Assembly: GCF_036127095.1 (NCBI RefSeq)
Contig: NZ_CP108006.1
Span: 4,402,001 to 4,466,000, forward strand
Length of the DNA: 64,000 nucleotides
Direction: 5' to 3'
DNA from: Streptomyces sp. NBC_00335
Lineage (GTDB): Bacteria > Actinomycetota > Actinomycetes > Streptomycetales > Streptomycetaceae
The notes beneath the pieces were generated by a model. It had not been told where the DNA came from. It made no database searches and saw nothing but the letters and a program-made list of their open reading frames with translations. Positions 52,468 to 61,519 of the stretch are shown piece after piece. The translations under genes and the position numbers were made by a program. Within the stretch, counting starts at the first letter, position 1. Every line of letters begins with the position of its first letter.

Positions 52468-55400
52468 TCACCGAGCGGGTCCCGGGGCGGCCGCGTCCAC
52501 CGCCTTCACGATGCGCTTGTCGGAGATCGGATAGGCCGTTCCGAGGGCGTGCGCGAAGTAGCTGACCCGCAGTTCCTCGATCATCCAGCGGATCTCGGTG
52601 ACCGCCGCCGGGACCGGGCGCCCCTTGGGCAACTGCTCCAGCAGCCACAGGTACTCGTCCCGCATCTCGTGGACCTTCTCCATGCGCGTGGTGTCGCGCT
52701 GGACGCCCGTGGGCATCTGCTGGAGCCGCCGGTCGATCGCCACCAGGTAGCGCATCAGGTCCGGCAGCCGGCGCAGTCCGGTCAGTGTGACGAAGCCGGC
52801 CGGCATGAGCGCCGCGAGCTGCGTCTTGACGTCCTGGACGTTGGCCACCAGGGCGAGGCTGGCCGTGGTCTTCAGGCGGCGTTCGCAGGCCTGCCAGGCG
52901 GCCAGCACCTGCTGCACCTGCGTGATCGTCCGTACGGTCGTGTCCACCAGGTCGGTCCGCACGGCCTCGTAGAGCTTGCGGAAGCCCGCCTCGTCCCACG
53001 CCGGTCCGCCGTGCCGCGCGATCAGGTGGTCGGCCGCCGCGGTCGCGCAGTCGTCGAACAGCGCCTGGATGGAGCCGTGCGGATTGCGCGACAGCGCCAG
53101 CTTCTGCTGGTTGCTCAGGTGGTCCGAGGCGAACTTCGCCGGGTTCACCGTGATGTTGAGCAGGATGAGCCGCCGGGTGCCGAGCCGCATGGCCTGCTGC
53201 TGCTCGGCCTCGGTGTCGAAGAGGCGTACGGAAACGCTCGTACCGGCGTCCACGAGCGCCGGGTACGCCTTCACCGGCTGGCCGGCCCGGCGGGTCTCGA
53301 AGACCTTGGTCAGGGTGCCGATCGTCCAGTCCGTGAGCCCGGCCTTCTCCACCGACTCCCCGCCCTCCCGCTCGGCGGTGGCCGCGGCGGCCTGCGAGAG
53401 GGCCTGGCGGGCCTTGGGCTTGAGCTGGAGCCGCAGGGCCTCCAGGTCCTTGGCCTCGGCGAGGTTCTTGCGGCGCTCGTCGACGATCCGGAAGGTGATC
53501 TTCAGGTGGTCGGGGATGCGGGTGAGGTCGAAGTCCTCGGCGGTGACCGGGACCCCGACCATCCGCTGGAGCTCCCGCGCCAGCGTCACGTGCAGGGGCT
53601 CCTGCAGCGGGTGCGAGGTGGCCAGGAAGCGGGTCGCGAAGTTCGGCGCGGGCACGTAGTGCCGGCGGATCGGCTTCGGGAGGGACCGGATCAGCTCCGT
53701 GACCACCTCTTCGCGCAGGCCCGGGATCTGCCAGTCGAAGCCCTCGTCCGTGACCTGGTTCAGCACCTGGAGCGGGATGTGGACGGTGACGCCGTCCGCG
53801 TCCGCGCCCGGCTCGAACTGGTAGGTCACCCGGAACTTCAGCCGGCCCTGCATCCAGGAGTCCGGATAGTCGGCCTTGGTGACCCCGGCCGCCTTTTCCG
53901 TCAGGAGCATCTCGCGCTCGAAGTCGAGCAGTTCGGGCTCGTCGCGCTTCTTGTGCTTCCACCAGGAGTCGAAGTGCGCCCCGGAGACCACGTGTTCGGG
54001 GATCCGCTGGTCGTAGAAGTCGAAGAGCGTCTCGTCGTCGACCACGATGTCGCGGCGCCGGGCCCGGTTCTCCAGCTCCTCCACCTCGGTGAGGAGCTTG
54101 CGGTTGTCGGCGTAGAACTTGTGGTGGGTCCGCCAGTCGCCCTCGACCAGGGCGTTGCGAATGAACAGATCGCGGGAGACCTCGGCGTCGATCCGGCCGT
54201 AGTTGATCTTCCGCTGAGCGACGATCGGCACGCCGTACAGCGTGACCTTCTCGAAGGCCATCACCGCTGCCTGGTCCTTCTCCCAGTGCGGCTCGCTGTA
54301 CGTGCGCTTGATCAGGTGCTGGGCGAGCGGCTCCACCCACTCCGGCTCGACCTTGGCGTTCACCCGGGCCCACAGCCGCGAGGTCTCCACCAGCTCGGCC
54401 GACATCAGGAACTTCGGCTGCTTCTTGAACAGCGAGGAACCCGGGAAGATCGCGAACTTGGCGGACCGGGCCCCCAGGTACTCGTTCTTGTCGGTGTCCT
54501 TCAGCCCGATGTGCGAGAGCAGGCCGGCGAGCAGGGAGATGTGCACGCTCGTCTCGGGGGCATCGGCCTCGTTGACGTGGATGCCCATGGACTTGGCGAC
54601 CGTACGCAGCTGCGAATAAATGTCCTGCCATTCGCGGATCCGCAGGAAGTTCAGGTACTCCTGCTTGCACATCCGGCGGAAGGAGGAGGAGCCGCGCTCC
54701 TTCTGCTGCTCCCGGACGTAGCGCCACATGTTCAGGAAGGAGAGGAAGTCGCTCGTCTCGTCCTTGAACCGGGCGTGGTTCTGGTCGGCCTGCGTCTGCT
54801 TGTCCGAGGGCCGCTCGCGCGGGTCCTGGATGGACAGGGCCGCCGCGATGACCATGACCTCGCGGACGCAGTTGTTCTTGTCCGCCTCCACCACCATGCG
54901 GGCGAGCCGCGGGTCCACGGGCAGCTGGGAGAGCTGGCGGCCCATCGGCGTGAGCCGCTTCTTGTGATCCTTCTCGTCCGGGTCGAGCGCGCCGAGCTCC
55001 TGGAGGAGCTGCACGCCGTCGCGGATGTTGCGGTGGTCCGGCGGGTCGATGAAGGGGAACTTCTCGATCTCGCCGAGGCCGGCCGCGGTCATCTGGAGGA
55101 TGACGGAGGCGAGGTTGGTGCGCAGGATCTCGGCGTCCGTGAACTCCGGACGGGTGGTGAAGTCGTCCTCGGAGTAGAGCCGGATGCAGATGCCGTCGCT
55201 GGTACGGCCGCAACGGCCCTTGCGCTGGTTGGCGCTGGCCTGCGAGATCCGCTCGATGGGCAGCCGCTGGACCTTGGTGCGGTGGCTGTACCGGGAGATG
55301 CGGGCGGTGCCCGGGTCGATCACGTACTTGATGCCGGGGACGGTCAGCGAGGTCTCGGCGACGTTGGTCGCGAGGACGACGCGGCGCCCGGTGTGCTGCT

Positions 55401-56403
55401 GGAAGACGCGGTGCTGCTCGGCGTGCGAGAGGCGCGCGTAGAGGGGGAGGACCTCGGTCAGGCGGAGCTTGCGCTTCTCCAGCGCGTCCGCCGTGTCGCG
55501 GATCTCGCGCTCGCCGGAGAGGAAGACCAGGATGTCGCCCGGCCCCTCCGCCTGGAGCTCGTCGACGGCCTCGCAGATCGCGGTGATCTGGTCGCGGTCG
55601 CTGTCCTCGGAGTCGTCTTCGAGGAGCGGCCGGTAGCGGACCTCCACCGGGTACGTCCGGCCGCTGACCTCGACGATCGGGGCCTCGCCGAAGTGCCGGG
55701 AGAAGCGCTCCGGGTCGATGGTCGCCGAGGTGATGATCACCTTGAGGTCGGGGCGCTTGGGCAGCAGCGTGGCGAGGTAGCCGAGCAGGAAGTCGATGTT
55801 CAGCGACCGCTCGTGGGCCTCGTCGATGATGATCGTGTCGTACGCGCGCAGCTCGCGGTCCGTCTGGATCTCGGCGAGCAGGATGCCGTCCGTCATCAGC
55901 TTGACGAAGGTCGCCTCCTGGTCCACCTGGTCGGTGAACCGGACCTTCCAGCCGACGGTCTGGCCGATCTCGGACTTCAGCTCCTCCGCGATGCGCTCCG
56001 CGACCGTGCGGGCCGCGATCCGGCGGGGCTGGGTGTGCCCGATCATGCCCCGGACGCCGCGCCCCAGCTCCATGCAGATCTTGGGGATCTGCGTGGTCTT
56101 GCCGGAGCCGGTCTCGCCCGCGACGATCACGACCTGGTGGTCGCGTATCGCCTCGGCGATCTCGTCCTTCTTCTGGCTGACGGGAAGGTTCTCGGGATAC
56201 GTGACCTCGGGCTTTCGCGAGGCGCGCTTGGCCAGTCGCACGGCGGCCGTTTCGGCCTCCGCTGCGATCTCGTCGAGCACGGCCTGCTTGGCCTCGGGCT
56301 TGCGGATGCGGCGGGCGCCTTCGAGGCGGCGGCCGAGGCGGTGCGCGTCACGGAGGGAGATCTCACCGAGAAGCGTCTGCAGGGCGGCGAAGGAAGTAGA
56401 CAT
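52468..56403 (-). CDS. hrpA: ATP-dependent RNA helicase HrpA
   Basis: A 1311-aa DEAH-box helicase of the HrpA type, implicated in bacteria in mRNA processing and in rescuing stalled ribosomes. Walker A GETGSGKTTQIPK near residue 95, DEAHERSLNIDFLLGYL near 200, SATIDPERF, TNVAETSLTVPGI and QRKGRCGRT follow in order; the ratchet/OB region and the long HrpA-specific C-terminal half complete the protein. Length and domain order are normal. ATG at 56403 without a clear ribosome-binding site. It stands alone between two tRNA-Asp genes. Confidence 0.96.
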   Translation of the reverse strand: MSTSFAALQTLLGEISLRDAHRLGRRLEGARRIRKPEAKQAVLDEIAAEAETAAVRLAKRASRKPEVTYPENLPVSQKKDEIAEAIRDHQVVIVAGETGSGKTTQIPKICMELGRGVRGMIGHTQPRRIAARTVAERIAEELKSEIGQTVGWKVRFTDQVDQEATFVKLMTDGILLAEIQTDRELRAYDTIIIDEAHERSLNIDFLLGYLATLLPKRPDLKVIITSATIDPERFSRHFGEAPIVEVSGRTYPVEVRYRPLLEDDSEDSDRDQITAICEAVDELQAEGPGDILVFLSGEREIRDTADALEKRKLRLTEVLPLYARLSHAEQHRVFQQHTGRRVVLATNVAETSLTVPGIKYVIDPGTARISRYSHRTKVQRLPIERISQASANQRKGRCGRTSDGICIRLYSEDDFTTRPEFTDAEILRTNLASVILQMTAAGLGEIEKFPFIDPPDHRNIRDGVQLLQELGALDPDEKDHKKRLTPMGRQLSQLPVDPRLARMVVEADKNNCVREVMVIAAALSIQDPRERPSDKQTQADQNHARFKDETSDFLSFLNMWRYVREQQKERGSSSFRRMCKQEYLNFLRIREWQDIYSQLRTVAKSMGIHVNEADAPETSVHISLLAGLLSHIGLKDTDKNEYLGARSAKFAIFPGSSLFKKQPKFLMSAELVETSRLWARVNAKVEPEWVEPLAQHLIKRTYSEPHWEKDQAAVMAFEKVTLYGVPIVAQRKINYGRIDAEVSRDLFIRNALVEGDWRTHHKFYADNRKLLTEVEELENRARRRDIVVDDETLFDFYDQRIPEHVVSGAHFDSWWKHKKRDEPELLDFEREMLLTEKAAGVTKADYPDSWMQGRLKFRVTYQFEPGADADGVTVHIPLQVLNQVTDEGFDWQIPGLREEVVTELIRSLPKPIRRHYVPAPNFATRFLATSHPLQEPLHVTLARELQRMVGVPVTAEDFDLTRIPDHLKITFRIVDERRKNLAEAKDLEALRLQLKPKARQALSQAAAATAEREGGESVEKAGLTDWTIGTLTKVFETRRAGQPVKAYPALVDAGTSVSVRLFDTEAEQQQAMRLGTRRLILLNITVNPAKFASDHLSNQQKLALSRNPHGSIQALFDDCATAAADHLIARHGGPAWDEAGFRKLYEAVRTDLVDTTVRTITQVQQVLAAWQACERRLKTTASLALVANVQDVKTQLAALMPAGFVTLTGLRRLPDLMRYLVAIDRRLQQMPTGVQRDTTRMEKVHEMRDEYLWLLEQLPKGRPVPAAVTEIRWMIEELRVSYFAHALGTAYPISDKRIVKAVDAAAPGPAR

Positions 56404-56574
56404 ACCTGGTCGAGGATCTCACCCGTAGGTGCCGGGTGGCGAACGCATTTGTGGGGCTGACCCGTACCATTTCGGGACGAGTCCCCCGAGCGTTACCCCG
56501 ATGTGTCCCTCCGGCACGTCACCGGCGATGTCCCGTCGCCTTCCTGCCGATGTCCCAGTGAGAGGCCGCCCACG

Positions 56575-57069
56575 ATGCCCCGCAGCCGCCGCCTCCGGTG
56601 CGTGTTCGCGGTGCTGCTGGGCTGGGCCCTGCTGGCGGGGACCTTCCAGGCGGCGGCCGCTCCGGTGACCGCCCGGGTCGCGGCGGCGCCGGTGGCCTTG
56701 ACCGTCCCGGCCGTCGCGACGGTTCCCCCGGTCCTGGCCGTCCCGGTCGCCGAGGCCCTCGCAGCCGCCGGGCAGGGGGCCGTGCGGGCAGGGGCCTCCG
56801 CGGAGCCGGGCTCCGCCGCTCCCGTCGCGGCCTTCGCCGCCTCCGCCGGGCCGCCCGGACCCGCCTGCGCCCCGGGTTCACCCGGCCGGGACGGCGTACC
56901 CGCCCTGCCGGCGCGGGCCGGGTCCGACCAGGCGCAGGCCCAGGCCCCGCCCGTGCGGCCCGGGCCCGAGGTGGCGGTCCCGTCGCGGGCGATACCCGTA
57001 CGGGCCCTCGTACGCGGGCCCGACCGGCCGGCGCCGTCCCCGCCGGAGCTGTCCGTGATGCGGGTCTAG
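56575..57069 (+). CDS. Secreted low-complexity protein, 164 aa
   Basis: Unknown. ATG at 56575 (GAGAGG upstream) gives a Sec signal peptide (RSRRLRCVFAVLLGWALLAGTFQAAAA) and a mature part made almost only of Ala, Val, Pro and Gly, ending PPELSVMRV. No domain is recognisable. It is directly upstream of a DsbA-like/CcdA pair on the same strand (63-nt gap), so may be co-transcribed. Confidence 0.65.
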   Translation: MPRSRRLRCVFAVLLGWALLAGTFQAAAAPVTARVAAAPVALTVPAVATVPPVLAVPVAEALAAAGQGAVRAGASAEPGSAAPVAAFAASAGPPGPACAPGSPGRDGVPALPARAGSDQAQAQAPPVRPGPEVAVPSRAIPVRALVRGPDRPAPSPPELSVMRV

Positions 57070-57132
57070 GAGGACCGGCCGCATCGGCCACCCGGTCCTA
57101 CCCTTCCGTCCGCACAGCTCTGGAGCACCCGC

Positions 57133-57882
57133 ATGCCCGCCTCCCCTTCCTCCTCCTCTTCCTCCCGCAAGCCCCTGCTGATCTCCGCCGGGGTCGCCCT
57201 CGCCGCCGTCACCCTCGGCCTCGTCTCCTGGCAGGCCACCAAGCCCGAGGACACCACCGACGGCGCCGCCCGGCAGTCCGCGGCTGCCGTTCCGGAGGCC
57301 GGATCCGCCACGGACCCCGCCGCGCAGCTCAAGGCCCTGGCCCGCCGCGAGTCCGGGGACAAGCTCGCGGCCGGCCGGGCCGACGCTCCCGTCGTCCTGA
57401 TCGAGTACTCCGACTTCAAGTGCGGCTACTGCGGAAAGTTCGCCCGCGACACCGAGCCCGCGCTGGTGAAGAAGTACGTGGAGGACGGCACCCTGCGCAT
57501 CGAGTGGCGCAACTTCCCGATCTTCGGCGCCGACTCCGAGGCCGCCGCCAAGGCCGCCTGGGCGGCGGGGCAGCAGGACCGCTTCGCGCAGTTCCACGCG
57601 GCCGCGTACGCCGAGGGAGCCAAGGAGAAGGGCTTCGGCGCGGAGCGGCTGACGGAGCTGGCGCGCGAGGCCGGGGTCCCGGACCTGGAGCGCTTCAAGA
57701 AGGACATGGCCGGGGAGCAGGCCGCGGCCGCTCTGGCGAAGGACCAGGAGGAGGGCTACCGCATCGGCGTCACCTCCACCCCGTCCTTCCTGATCAACGG
57801 GCAGCCCATCGCCGGAGCCCAGCCCCCTGCGGCCTTCGAAGCCGCCATCGCCAAGGCCAAGGCGCAGGCGGCCGCGAAGTGA
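57133..57882 (+). CDS. Membrane-anchored DsbA-like thiol-disulfide oxidoreductase
   Basis: A 249-aa exported thioredoxin-fold protein. N-terminal anchor LLISAGVALAAVTLGLVSW, redox motif FKCGYCGKFARD (CGYC) near residue 96, and the cis-proline region GVTSTPSFLINGQPI near 216. It belongs to the DsbA/thioredoxin_4 type that makes or rearranges disulfides outside the membrane. The stop overlaps the CcdA start by 4 bp (GTGA), coupling it to its presumed electron donor. Confidence 0.93.
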   Translation: MPASPSSSSSSRKPLLISAGVALAAVTLGLVSWQATKPEDTTDGAARQSAAAVPEAGSATDPAAQLKALARRESGDKLAAGRADAPVVLIEYSDFKCGYCGKFARDTEPALVKKYVEDGTLRIEWRNFPIFGADSEAAAKAAWAAGQQDRFAQFHAAAYAEGAKEKGFGAERLTELAREAGVPDLERFKKDMAGEQAAAALAKDQEEGYRIGVTSTPSFLINGQPIAGAQPPAAFEAAIAKAKAQAAAK

Positions 57883-58733
57883 CCGACGCCGGATACCTGG
57901 CCGCCCTGCTCGGCGGCCTCCTCGCGCTGCTCAGCCCGTGCAGCGCACTGCTCCTGCCCGCCTTCTTCGCGTACTCCATCGACTCCACGTCCCGGCTGCT
58001 GGCGCGCACCGGGATCTTCTACGCGGGCCTCGCGAGCACCCTCGTACCGCTGGGGGCGGCGGGTTCGTACGCCGGGCGGTTCTTCCACGGCAACCGCGAG
58101 GCCCTCGTGCTGTTCGGCGGCTGGCTGATCATCGCGCTTGGCCTCGCCCAGATCCTCGGGCTGGGCTTCGCCTCGAAGCGGATCTCGGAGCTGTCGGGGA
58201 GGATCCGGCCGACCACCGCCCTGTCGGTGTACGCGCTGGGCGCGGTCTACGGGCTGGCCGGCTTCTGCGCCGGGCCCATCCTCGGCAGCATCCTGACGGT
58301 GGCGGCGGTCAGCGGCAGCCCGGTCTACGGAGGCCTGCTGCTGGCGGTGTACGCACTGGGCATGGCCGTGCCGCTGTTCGTGCTGGCACTGCTCTGGGAG
58401 CGCTTCGACCTGGGCCGCCGGCGCTGGCTGCGCGGCCGCACCTTCTCGGTCGGCCGCTTCGAACTGCACACCACCTCGCTCGCCTCGGGCCTGTTCTTCA
58501 TCCTGCTCGGCGTGCTGTTCCTGGCCTACGACGGGGCGAGCGCCCTGCCGGGGGTGCTGGACGTGGACGATTCGTTCGCGGTGGAGCAGCGGGTGCAGGC
58601 CGTGGCGGACGCGGTTCCGGACTGGGCGCTGCTCGGACTGGTGGCCGTGGCGGCCGCCGGCGCGGGCCTGGCGCAGTGGCGCCGGCGGGCCCGGGCGGCG
58701 GCCGGAGCGGGCGCGGGCGCGGAAGGGGAATGA
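57879..58733 (+). CDS. CcdA/DsbD-type cytochrome c biogenesis membrane protein
   Basis: A 284-aa protein with six transmembrane helices. Two conserved cysteines lie in helices 1 and 4: LLSPCSALLLPAFFAY and GLAGFCAGPILGSIL, both with the neighbouring prolines of the CcdA family. It carries reducing equivalents from cytoplasmic thioredoxin to extracytoplasmic thiol proteins such as the DsbA-like protein just upstream. GTG start inside the GTGA overlap. Confidence 0.93.
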   Translation: MTDAGYLAALLGGLLALLSPCSALLLPAFFAYSIDSTSRLLARTGIFYAGLASTLVPLGAAGSYAGRFFHGNREALVLFGGWLIIALGLAQILGLGFASKRISELSGRIRPTTALSVYALGAVYGLAGFCAGPILGSILTVAAVSGSPVYGGLLLAVYALGMAVPLFVLALLWERFDLGRRRWLRGRTFSVGRFELHTTSLASGLFFILLGVLFLAYDGASALPGVLDVDDSFAVEQRVQAVADAVPDWALLGLVAVAAAGAGLAQWRRRARAAAGAGAGAEGE

Positions 58734-58738
58734 CGAAG

Positions 58739-58765
58739 AAGGCCCCGTCCGATGGACGGGGCCTT
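58739..58765. terminator. Bidirectional terminator between ccdA-like gene and tRNA-Phe
   Basis: A 12-bp perfect stem (58739-58750 with 58754-58765) with a 3-nt apex, followed by CTT on the plus strand. Confidence 0.8.
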
Positions 58766-58773
58766 CTTGATTC

Positions 58774-58850
58774 TGGTGGCTGGGGCCGGGGTCGAACCGG
58801 CGACCTATCGCTTTTCAGGCGATCGCTCGTACCAACTGAGCTACCCAGCC
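58774..58850 (-). tRNA. tRNA-Phe (anticodon GAA)
   Basis: A 77-nt gene including CCA: acceptor GGCTGGG/CCCAGCC, discriminator A then encoded CCA (58774-58776), anticodon loop CTGAAAA, T-arm GCCGGTTCGACCCCGGC. Last of three tRNAs on this strand. Confidence 0.97.
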
Positions 58851-58872
58851 ACGAAACCGTTTCCGGCTTCAG

Positions 58873-58946
58873 CGAACCTGACGGGACTTGAACCCGCGAC
58901 CTCCACCTTGACAGGGTGGCGAGCTAACCAACTGCTCCACAGGTCC
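58873..58946 (-). tRNA. tRNA-Asp (anticodon GUC), copy 2
   Basis: Identical over the whole 74 nt (and several flanking bases) to the copy at 52325-52398, same strand. Middle gene of the Glu-Asp-Phe cluster. Confidence 0.95.
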
Positions 58947-58985
58947 TTGCAATGTGCGAGCACAAGTCTCGCACACGGTAATGCG

Positions 58986-59058
58986 TACCCCCAACGGGAT
59001 TCGAACCCGTGCTACCGCCTTGAAAGGGCGGCGTCCTGGGCCACTAGACGATGAGGGC
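58986..59058 (-). tRNA. tRNA-Glu (anticodon UUC)
   Basis: A 73-nt tRNA: acceptor GCCCTCA/TGGGGGT with two G-U pairs, discriminator A, anticodon loop CTTTCAA, T-arm GGGTTCGAATCCC. First of the three-tRNA cluster. Confidence 0.96.
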
Positions 59059-59213
59059 TAAAGGCCCGCCGGGCACTTTCCAGCGCGTCGGGGACGTGAG
59101 AAGCATATGGGATCCCGGCGGCGATCGCCAAAACGGTTTCCGCGGGCGGGTCCGAGGCGGGCCGGAGGCGGGTTCGCGGCGGAGCGGATGCGGGTCCGGA
59201 ACGGCCTGAGGGG

Positions 59214-59564
59214 TCAGCCCCAGCCGAGTTCGTGGAGCCGCTCGTCCTCGATGCCGAAGTGGTGGGCGATCTCGTGGACCACCGTCACGGCGACCTCGTG
59301 GACCACTTCCTCCGCGCTCTCGCACATCCGCAGGGTCGGCCCCATGTAGATCGAGATCCGGTCGGGCAGGACCCCGGCGTACCACTCGCCGCGCTCCGTG
59401 AGCGGGGTTCCCTCGTAGAGGCCGAGCAGTTCGGGGTCGTCGGCGGCGGGCTCGTCCTCCACGAAGACGGCCACGTTGTCCATGACCCGGGTCAGCTCCT
59501 CGGGGATCGAGTCCAGCGCTTCGGCCACCAACTCTTCGAACGCGTCACGCGTCATCTCCAGCAC
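59214..59564 (-). CDS. Minimal metallopeptidase (zincin) family protein
   Basis: A 116-aa protein of the compact actinobacterial zincin family. The metal site [11 protein letters not shown] (HExxHxxGxxD) lies near residues 95-105, so the fold ends right after it. N-terminus [38 protein letters not shown] is typical. GTG at 59564 has GGGAGA about 8 nt upstream; the ATG three codons later is an alternative. No substrate is known. Divergent from the fluoride-channel genes. Confidence 0.92.
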   Translation of the reverse strand: MLEMTRDAFEELVAEALDSIPEELTRVMDNVAVFVEDEPAADDPELLGLYEGTPLTERGEWYAGVLPDRISIYMGPTLRMCESAEEVVHEVAVTVVHEIAHHFGIEDERLHELGWG

Positions 59565-59684
59565 GAGGCCATTCTCCCGTGCCGGGGTCCGATTGCGGCG
59601 GACCGGTTTCCCCGGCCCGTTTCCGGCGGGCCGGGACCCGTCGCGGGAGAATGGCCCGGTGGCGACATGCGAAGCGGAGTGCGG

Positions 59685-60182
59685 ATGACCCGGCCGGCGC
59701 GGGGGCCGGAGGCCATCGACCCCGACGTCGACCTCCACGTGCCGGCGCAGCGCGCCGAACCGCAGGGCCGGGTGCTCGCTGCCGTGGCCGCGGGCGGCGC
59801 CGTGGGAGCCGCGGCGCGGTACGGGGTCGGGCTGCTGTGGCCGGCCGCGCCCGGGGCCTTTCCGTGGGGGACCTTCTGGATCAACGTGGCGGGCTGCGCG
59901 CTCATCGGCGTCCTCATGGTGCTGATCAGCGAGGGCGGCCGGTCGGCGCACCCCCTCGTACGGCCCTTCCTGGGGGTGGGGGTGCTCGGCGGGTTCACCA
60001 CCTTCTCCACCTACGCCGTGGACTTCGCGCGGCTGCTCGACGCCGGTGAGGCCGGTACCGCGCTGGCGTACGCCGGGCTCACGGTGGCCGGGGCGATGGG
60101 CGCCGTGTGGGCCGCTGCCGTGATCACCCGGCGCGCCGTCGGTGACGGCCGGGGCCCGGCCCGGGGGTGGGGGCGGGGATGA
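59685..60182 (+). CDS. crcB: Fluoride channel subunit CrcB/FluC, first copy
   Basis: A 165-aa membrane protein with four helices. Family motifs are [29 protein letters not shown] (conserved Asn) and [15 protein letters not shown], where phenylalanines and Ser/Thr line the fluoride pore. A non-conserved 30-residue hydrophilic N-terminus precedes helix 1. Actinobacteria use two different CrcB proteins as an antiparallel pair; the second is encoded next with a 4-bp ATGA overlap. No fluoride riboswitch is evident upstream. Confidence 0.93.
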   Translation: MTRPARGPEAIDPDVDLHVPAQRAEPQGRVLAAVAAGGAVGAAARYGVGLLWPAAPGAFPWGTFWINVAGCALIGVLMVLISEGGRSAHPLVRPFLGVGVLGGFTTFSTYAVDFARLLDAGEAGTALAYAGLTVAGAMGAVWAAAVITRRAVGDGRGPARGWGRG

Positions 60183-60553
60183 ACTGGCTGATCGTCATGG
60201 TGGGCGCGGCCGTCGGGGCGCCCCTGCGGTACCTGACCGACCGGGCCGTGCAGGCGCGGCACGACTCGGTCTTCCCCTGGGGGACCTTCGTGGTGAACGC
60301 GGCCGCCTCCCTGGTGCTGGGGGCGCTGACCGGCGCGGTGCTGGACGGGGCCGCCTCCTCTCGGCTGAACCTGCTGCTCGGTACGGGGCTGTGCGGGGCG
60401 CTGAGCACCTACTCGACGTTCTCCTACGAGACGCTGCGCCTCGCCGAGCGGGGCTGGAAGTTCCTGGCGGCGGCCAATGTGGCGGCCTCGGTGCTGATCG
60501 GGCTGGGTGGGGTCACGCTCGGCCACCAGGTGGCGGGACAACTGTTCGCCTGA
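60179..60553 (+). CDS. crcB: Fluoride channel subunit CrcB/FluC, second copy
   Basis: A 124-aa four-helix protein: [33 protein letters not shown] and [22 protein letters not shown] at 60179 overlaps the stop of the first copy (ATGA); a GTG at 60167 would add four residues. Together the two should form a dual-topology heterodimer that exports fluoride. Confidence 0.94.
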   Translation: MNWLIVMVGAAVGAPLRYLTDRAVQARHDSVFPWGTFVVNAAASLVLGALTGAVLDGAASSRLNLLLGTGLCGALSTYSTFSYETLRLAERGWKFLAAANVAASVLIGLGGVTLGHQVAGQLFA

Positions 60554-60669
60554 GGGCGCGCCGCCCGTCTCCGTCGGGGCGTACTGGGGCGTGACCCATA
60601 CGGGGCAGAGGGAGTTGGGCACATTGACCCGCTCATCGCGGACCTTTGCCAGCGTTCCGGAGGTGCCCC

Positions 60670-61239
60670 GTGCGCCAGTTTTCCGCTTCCCTCCGATCCC
60701 CCCGGTCGCTTCGCCTCGCGGTCGCCGCGCTCGCGGTGGCGGCGACCGCGGGCTGCATGAGTGTCGGGGAGGACGCCGCGAAGCCAGGGCCCTCCGCCTC
60801 GACGGGTGTCCAGGGCGGCAAGTCCGGCGGTGGCTCCTCGTCCGGGAAGGGCGCCGGGAGCCAGGGCGGCGGCCACGGCTCGAAGGGCGGTACGGGGAAC
60901 CAGGACGGCAAGTCCGCGGGCCCCGGGACCACCTCCGGCGCGGCCGGGGCCTCCCCCAGCCCGGGCGCGCCGGCCGGTCCGCCCGGGGCTCCCTCGCCGT
61001 CGGCCGGTCCGGGTGGCGAAGCGGGCGGCCAGGGTCCCCAGCAGCCCCCGGCGGGCGGTTCCGGGTCCGGGTCGGGCTCCGGTGGAGGCGGCTCCTCCGG
61101 TGGCGGCCAGCCCGCCTCCCCGACCCCGGAGCCGCCGGCCTCCGAACCGCCGGTCTCCCCGCCGCCAGTGACGGAACCCACACCGGCTCCGGAGTCCCCG
61201 AAGCCGGAGGAGTCGACCGATCCGGGCACCCAGCCCTAG
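60670..61239 (+). CDS. Probable lipoprotein with Gly/Ser/Pro-rich mature region
   Basis: A 189-aa exported protein. The signal RSLRLAVAALAVAATAGC ends in a cysteine near residue 29 as in lipoproteins (weak lipobox TAGC). The mature chain is low-complexity: Gly/Ser/Lys repeats, then Pro/Glu-rich PASPTPEPPASEPPVSPPP, with no folded domain. GGAGG 7 nt before the GTG decides the start. A wall-spanning spacer or anchor role is only a guess. Confidence 0.72.
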   Translation: MRQFSASLRSPRSLRLAVAALAVAATAGCMSVGEDAAKPGPSASTGVQGGKSGGGSSSGKGAGSQGGGHGSKGGTGNQDGKSAGPGTTSGAAGASPSPGAPAGPPGAPSPSAGPGGEAGGQGPQQPPAGGSGSGSGSGGGGSSGGGQPASPTPEPPASEPPVSPPPVTEPTPAPESPKPEESTDPGTQP

Positions 61240-61266
61240 GCCCGATGTCGGCTCGGACCCGGCCCG

Positions 61267-61295
61267 ATCCGCCCGCCAGGCTCTGGCGGGCGGAT
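61267..61295 (+). terminator. Terminator of the lipoprotein gene
   Basis: A 13-bp perfect stem (61267-61279 with 61283-61295) with a 3-nt apex, then GGTGTTT. Confidence 0.75.
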
Positions 61296-61334
61296 GGTGT
61301 TTCCGCAGGTCAGCGCCGTCTTCGGGGGTGGGAC

Positions 61335-61364
61335 TTGCCAGACCCGGGGGAGGGTGCGTATGGT
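61335..61364 (+). promoter_or_regulatory. Candidate promoter of the DEAD-box helicase gene
   Basis: TTGCCA (61335-61340), 18-nt spacer, TATGGT (61359-61364). It leaves a 5' untranslated region of about 150 nt, as is usual for cold-shock helicase genes. Confidence 0.35.
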
Positions 61365-61519
61365 TATAGATCGTTTGATCCCATTGCCCGGCGCCGACTC
61401 CGAAGAGCGCCGCGTGGCGCGTACTCTCCCCAGCCGTGGCTGACCGCATTGAGGCGGTCGATTTGCGAATTCACGGAGTTTGGGCGCGTGCCGAGACTCC
61501 GGAAGGTTTCGCATTTCGC

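Noticed and set aside
52159..56460. Very long open frame on the plus strand opposite hrpA
   Set aside because: It mirrors the third-codon GC bias of hrpA, has no recognisable domain and runs antisense through a tRNA gene.
59565..59684. Fluoride riboswitch ahead of the two crcB genes
   Set aside because: Only 120 bp are available and I could not recognise the conserved pseudoknot core.
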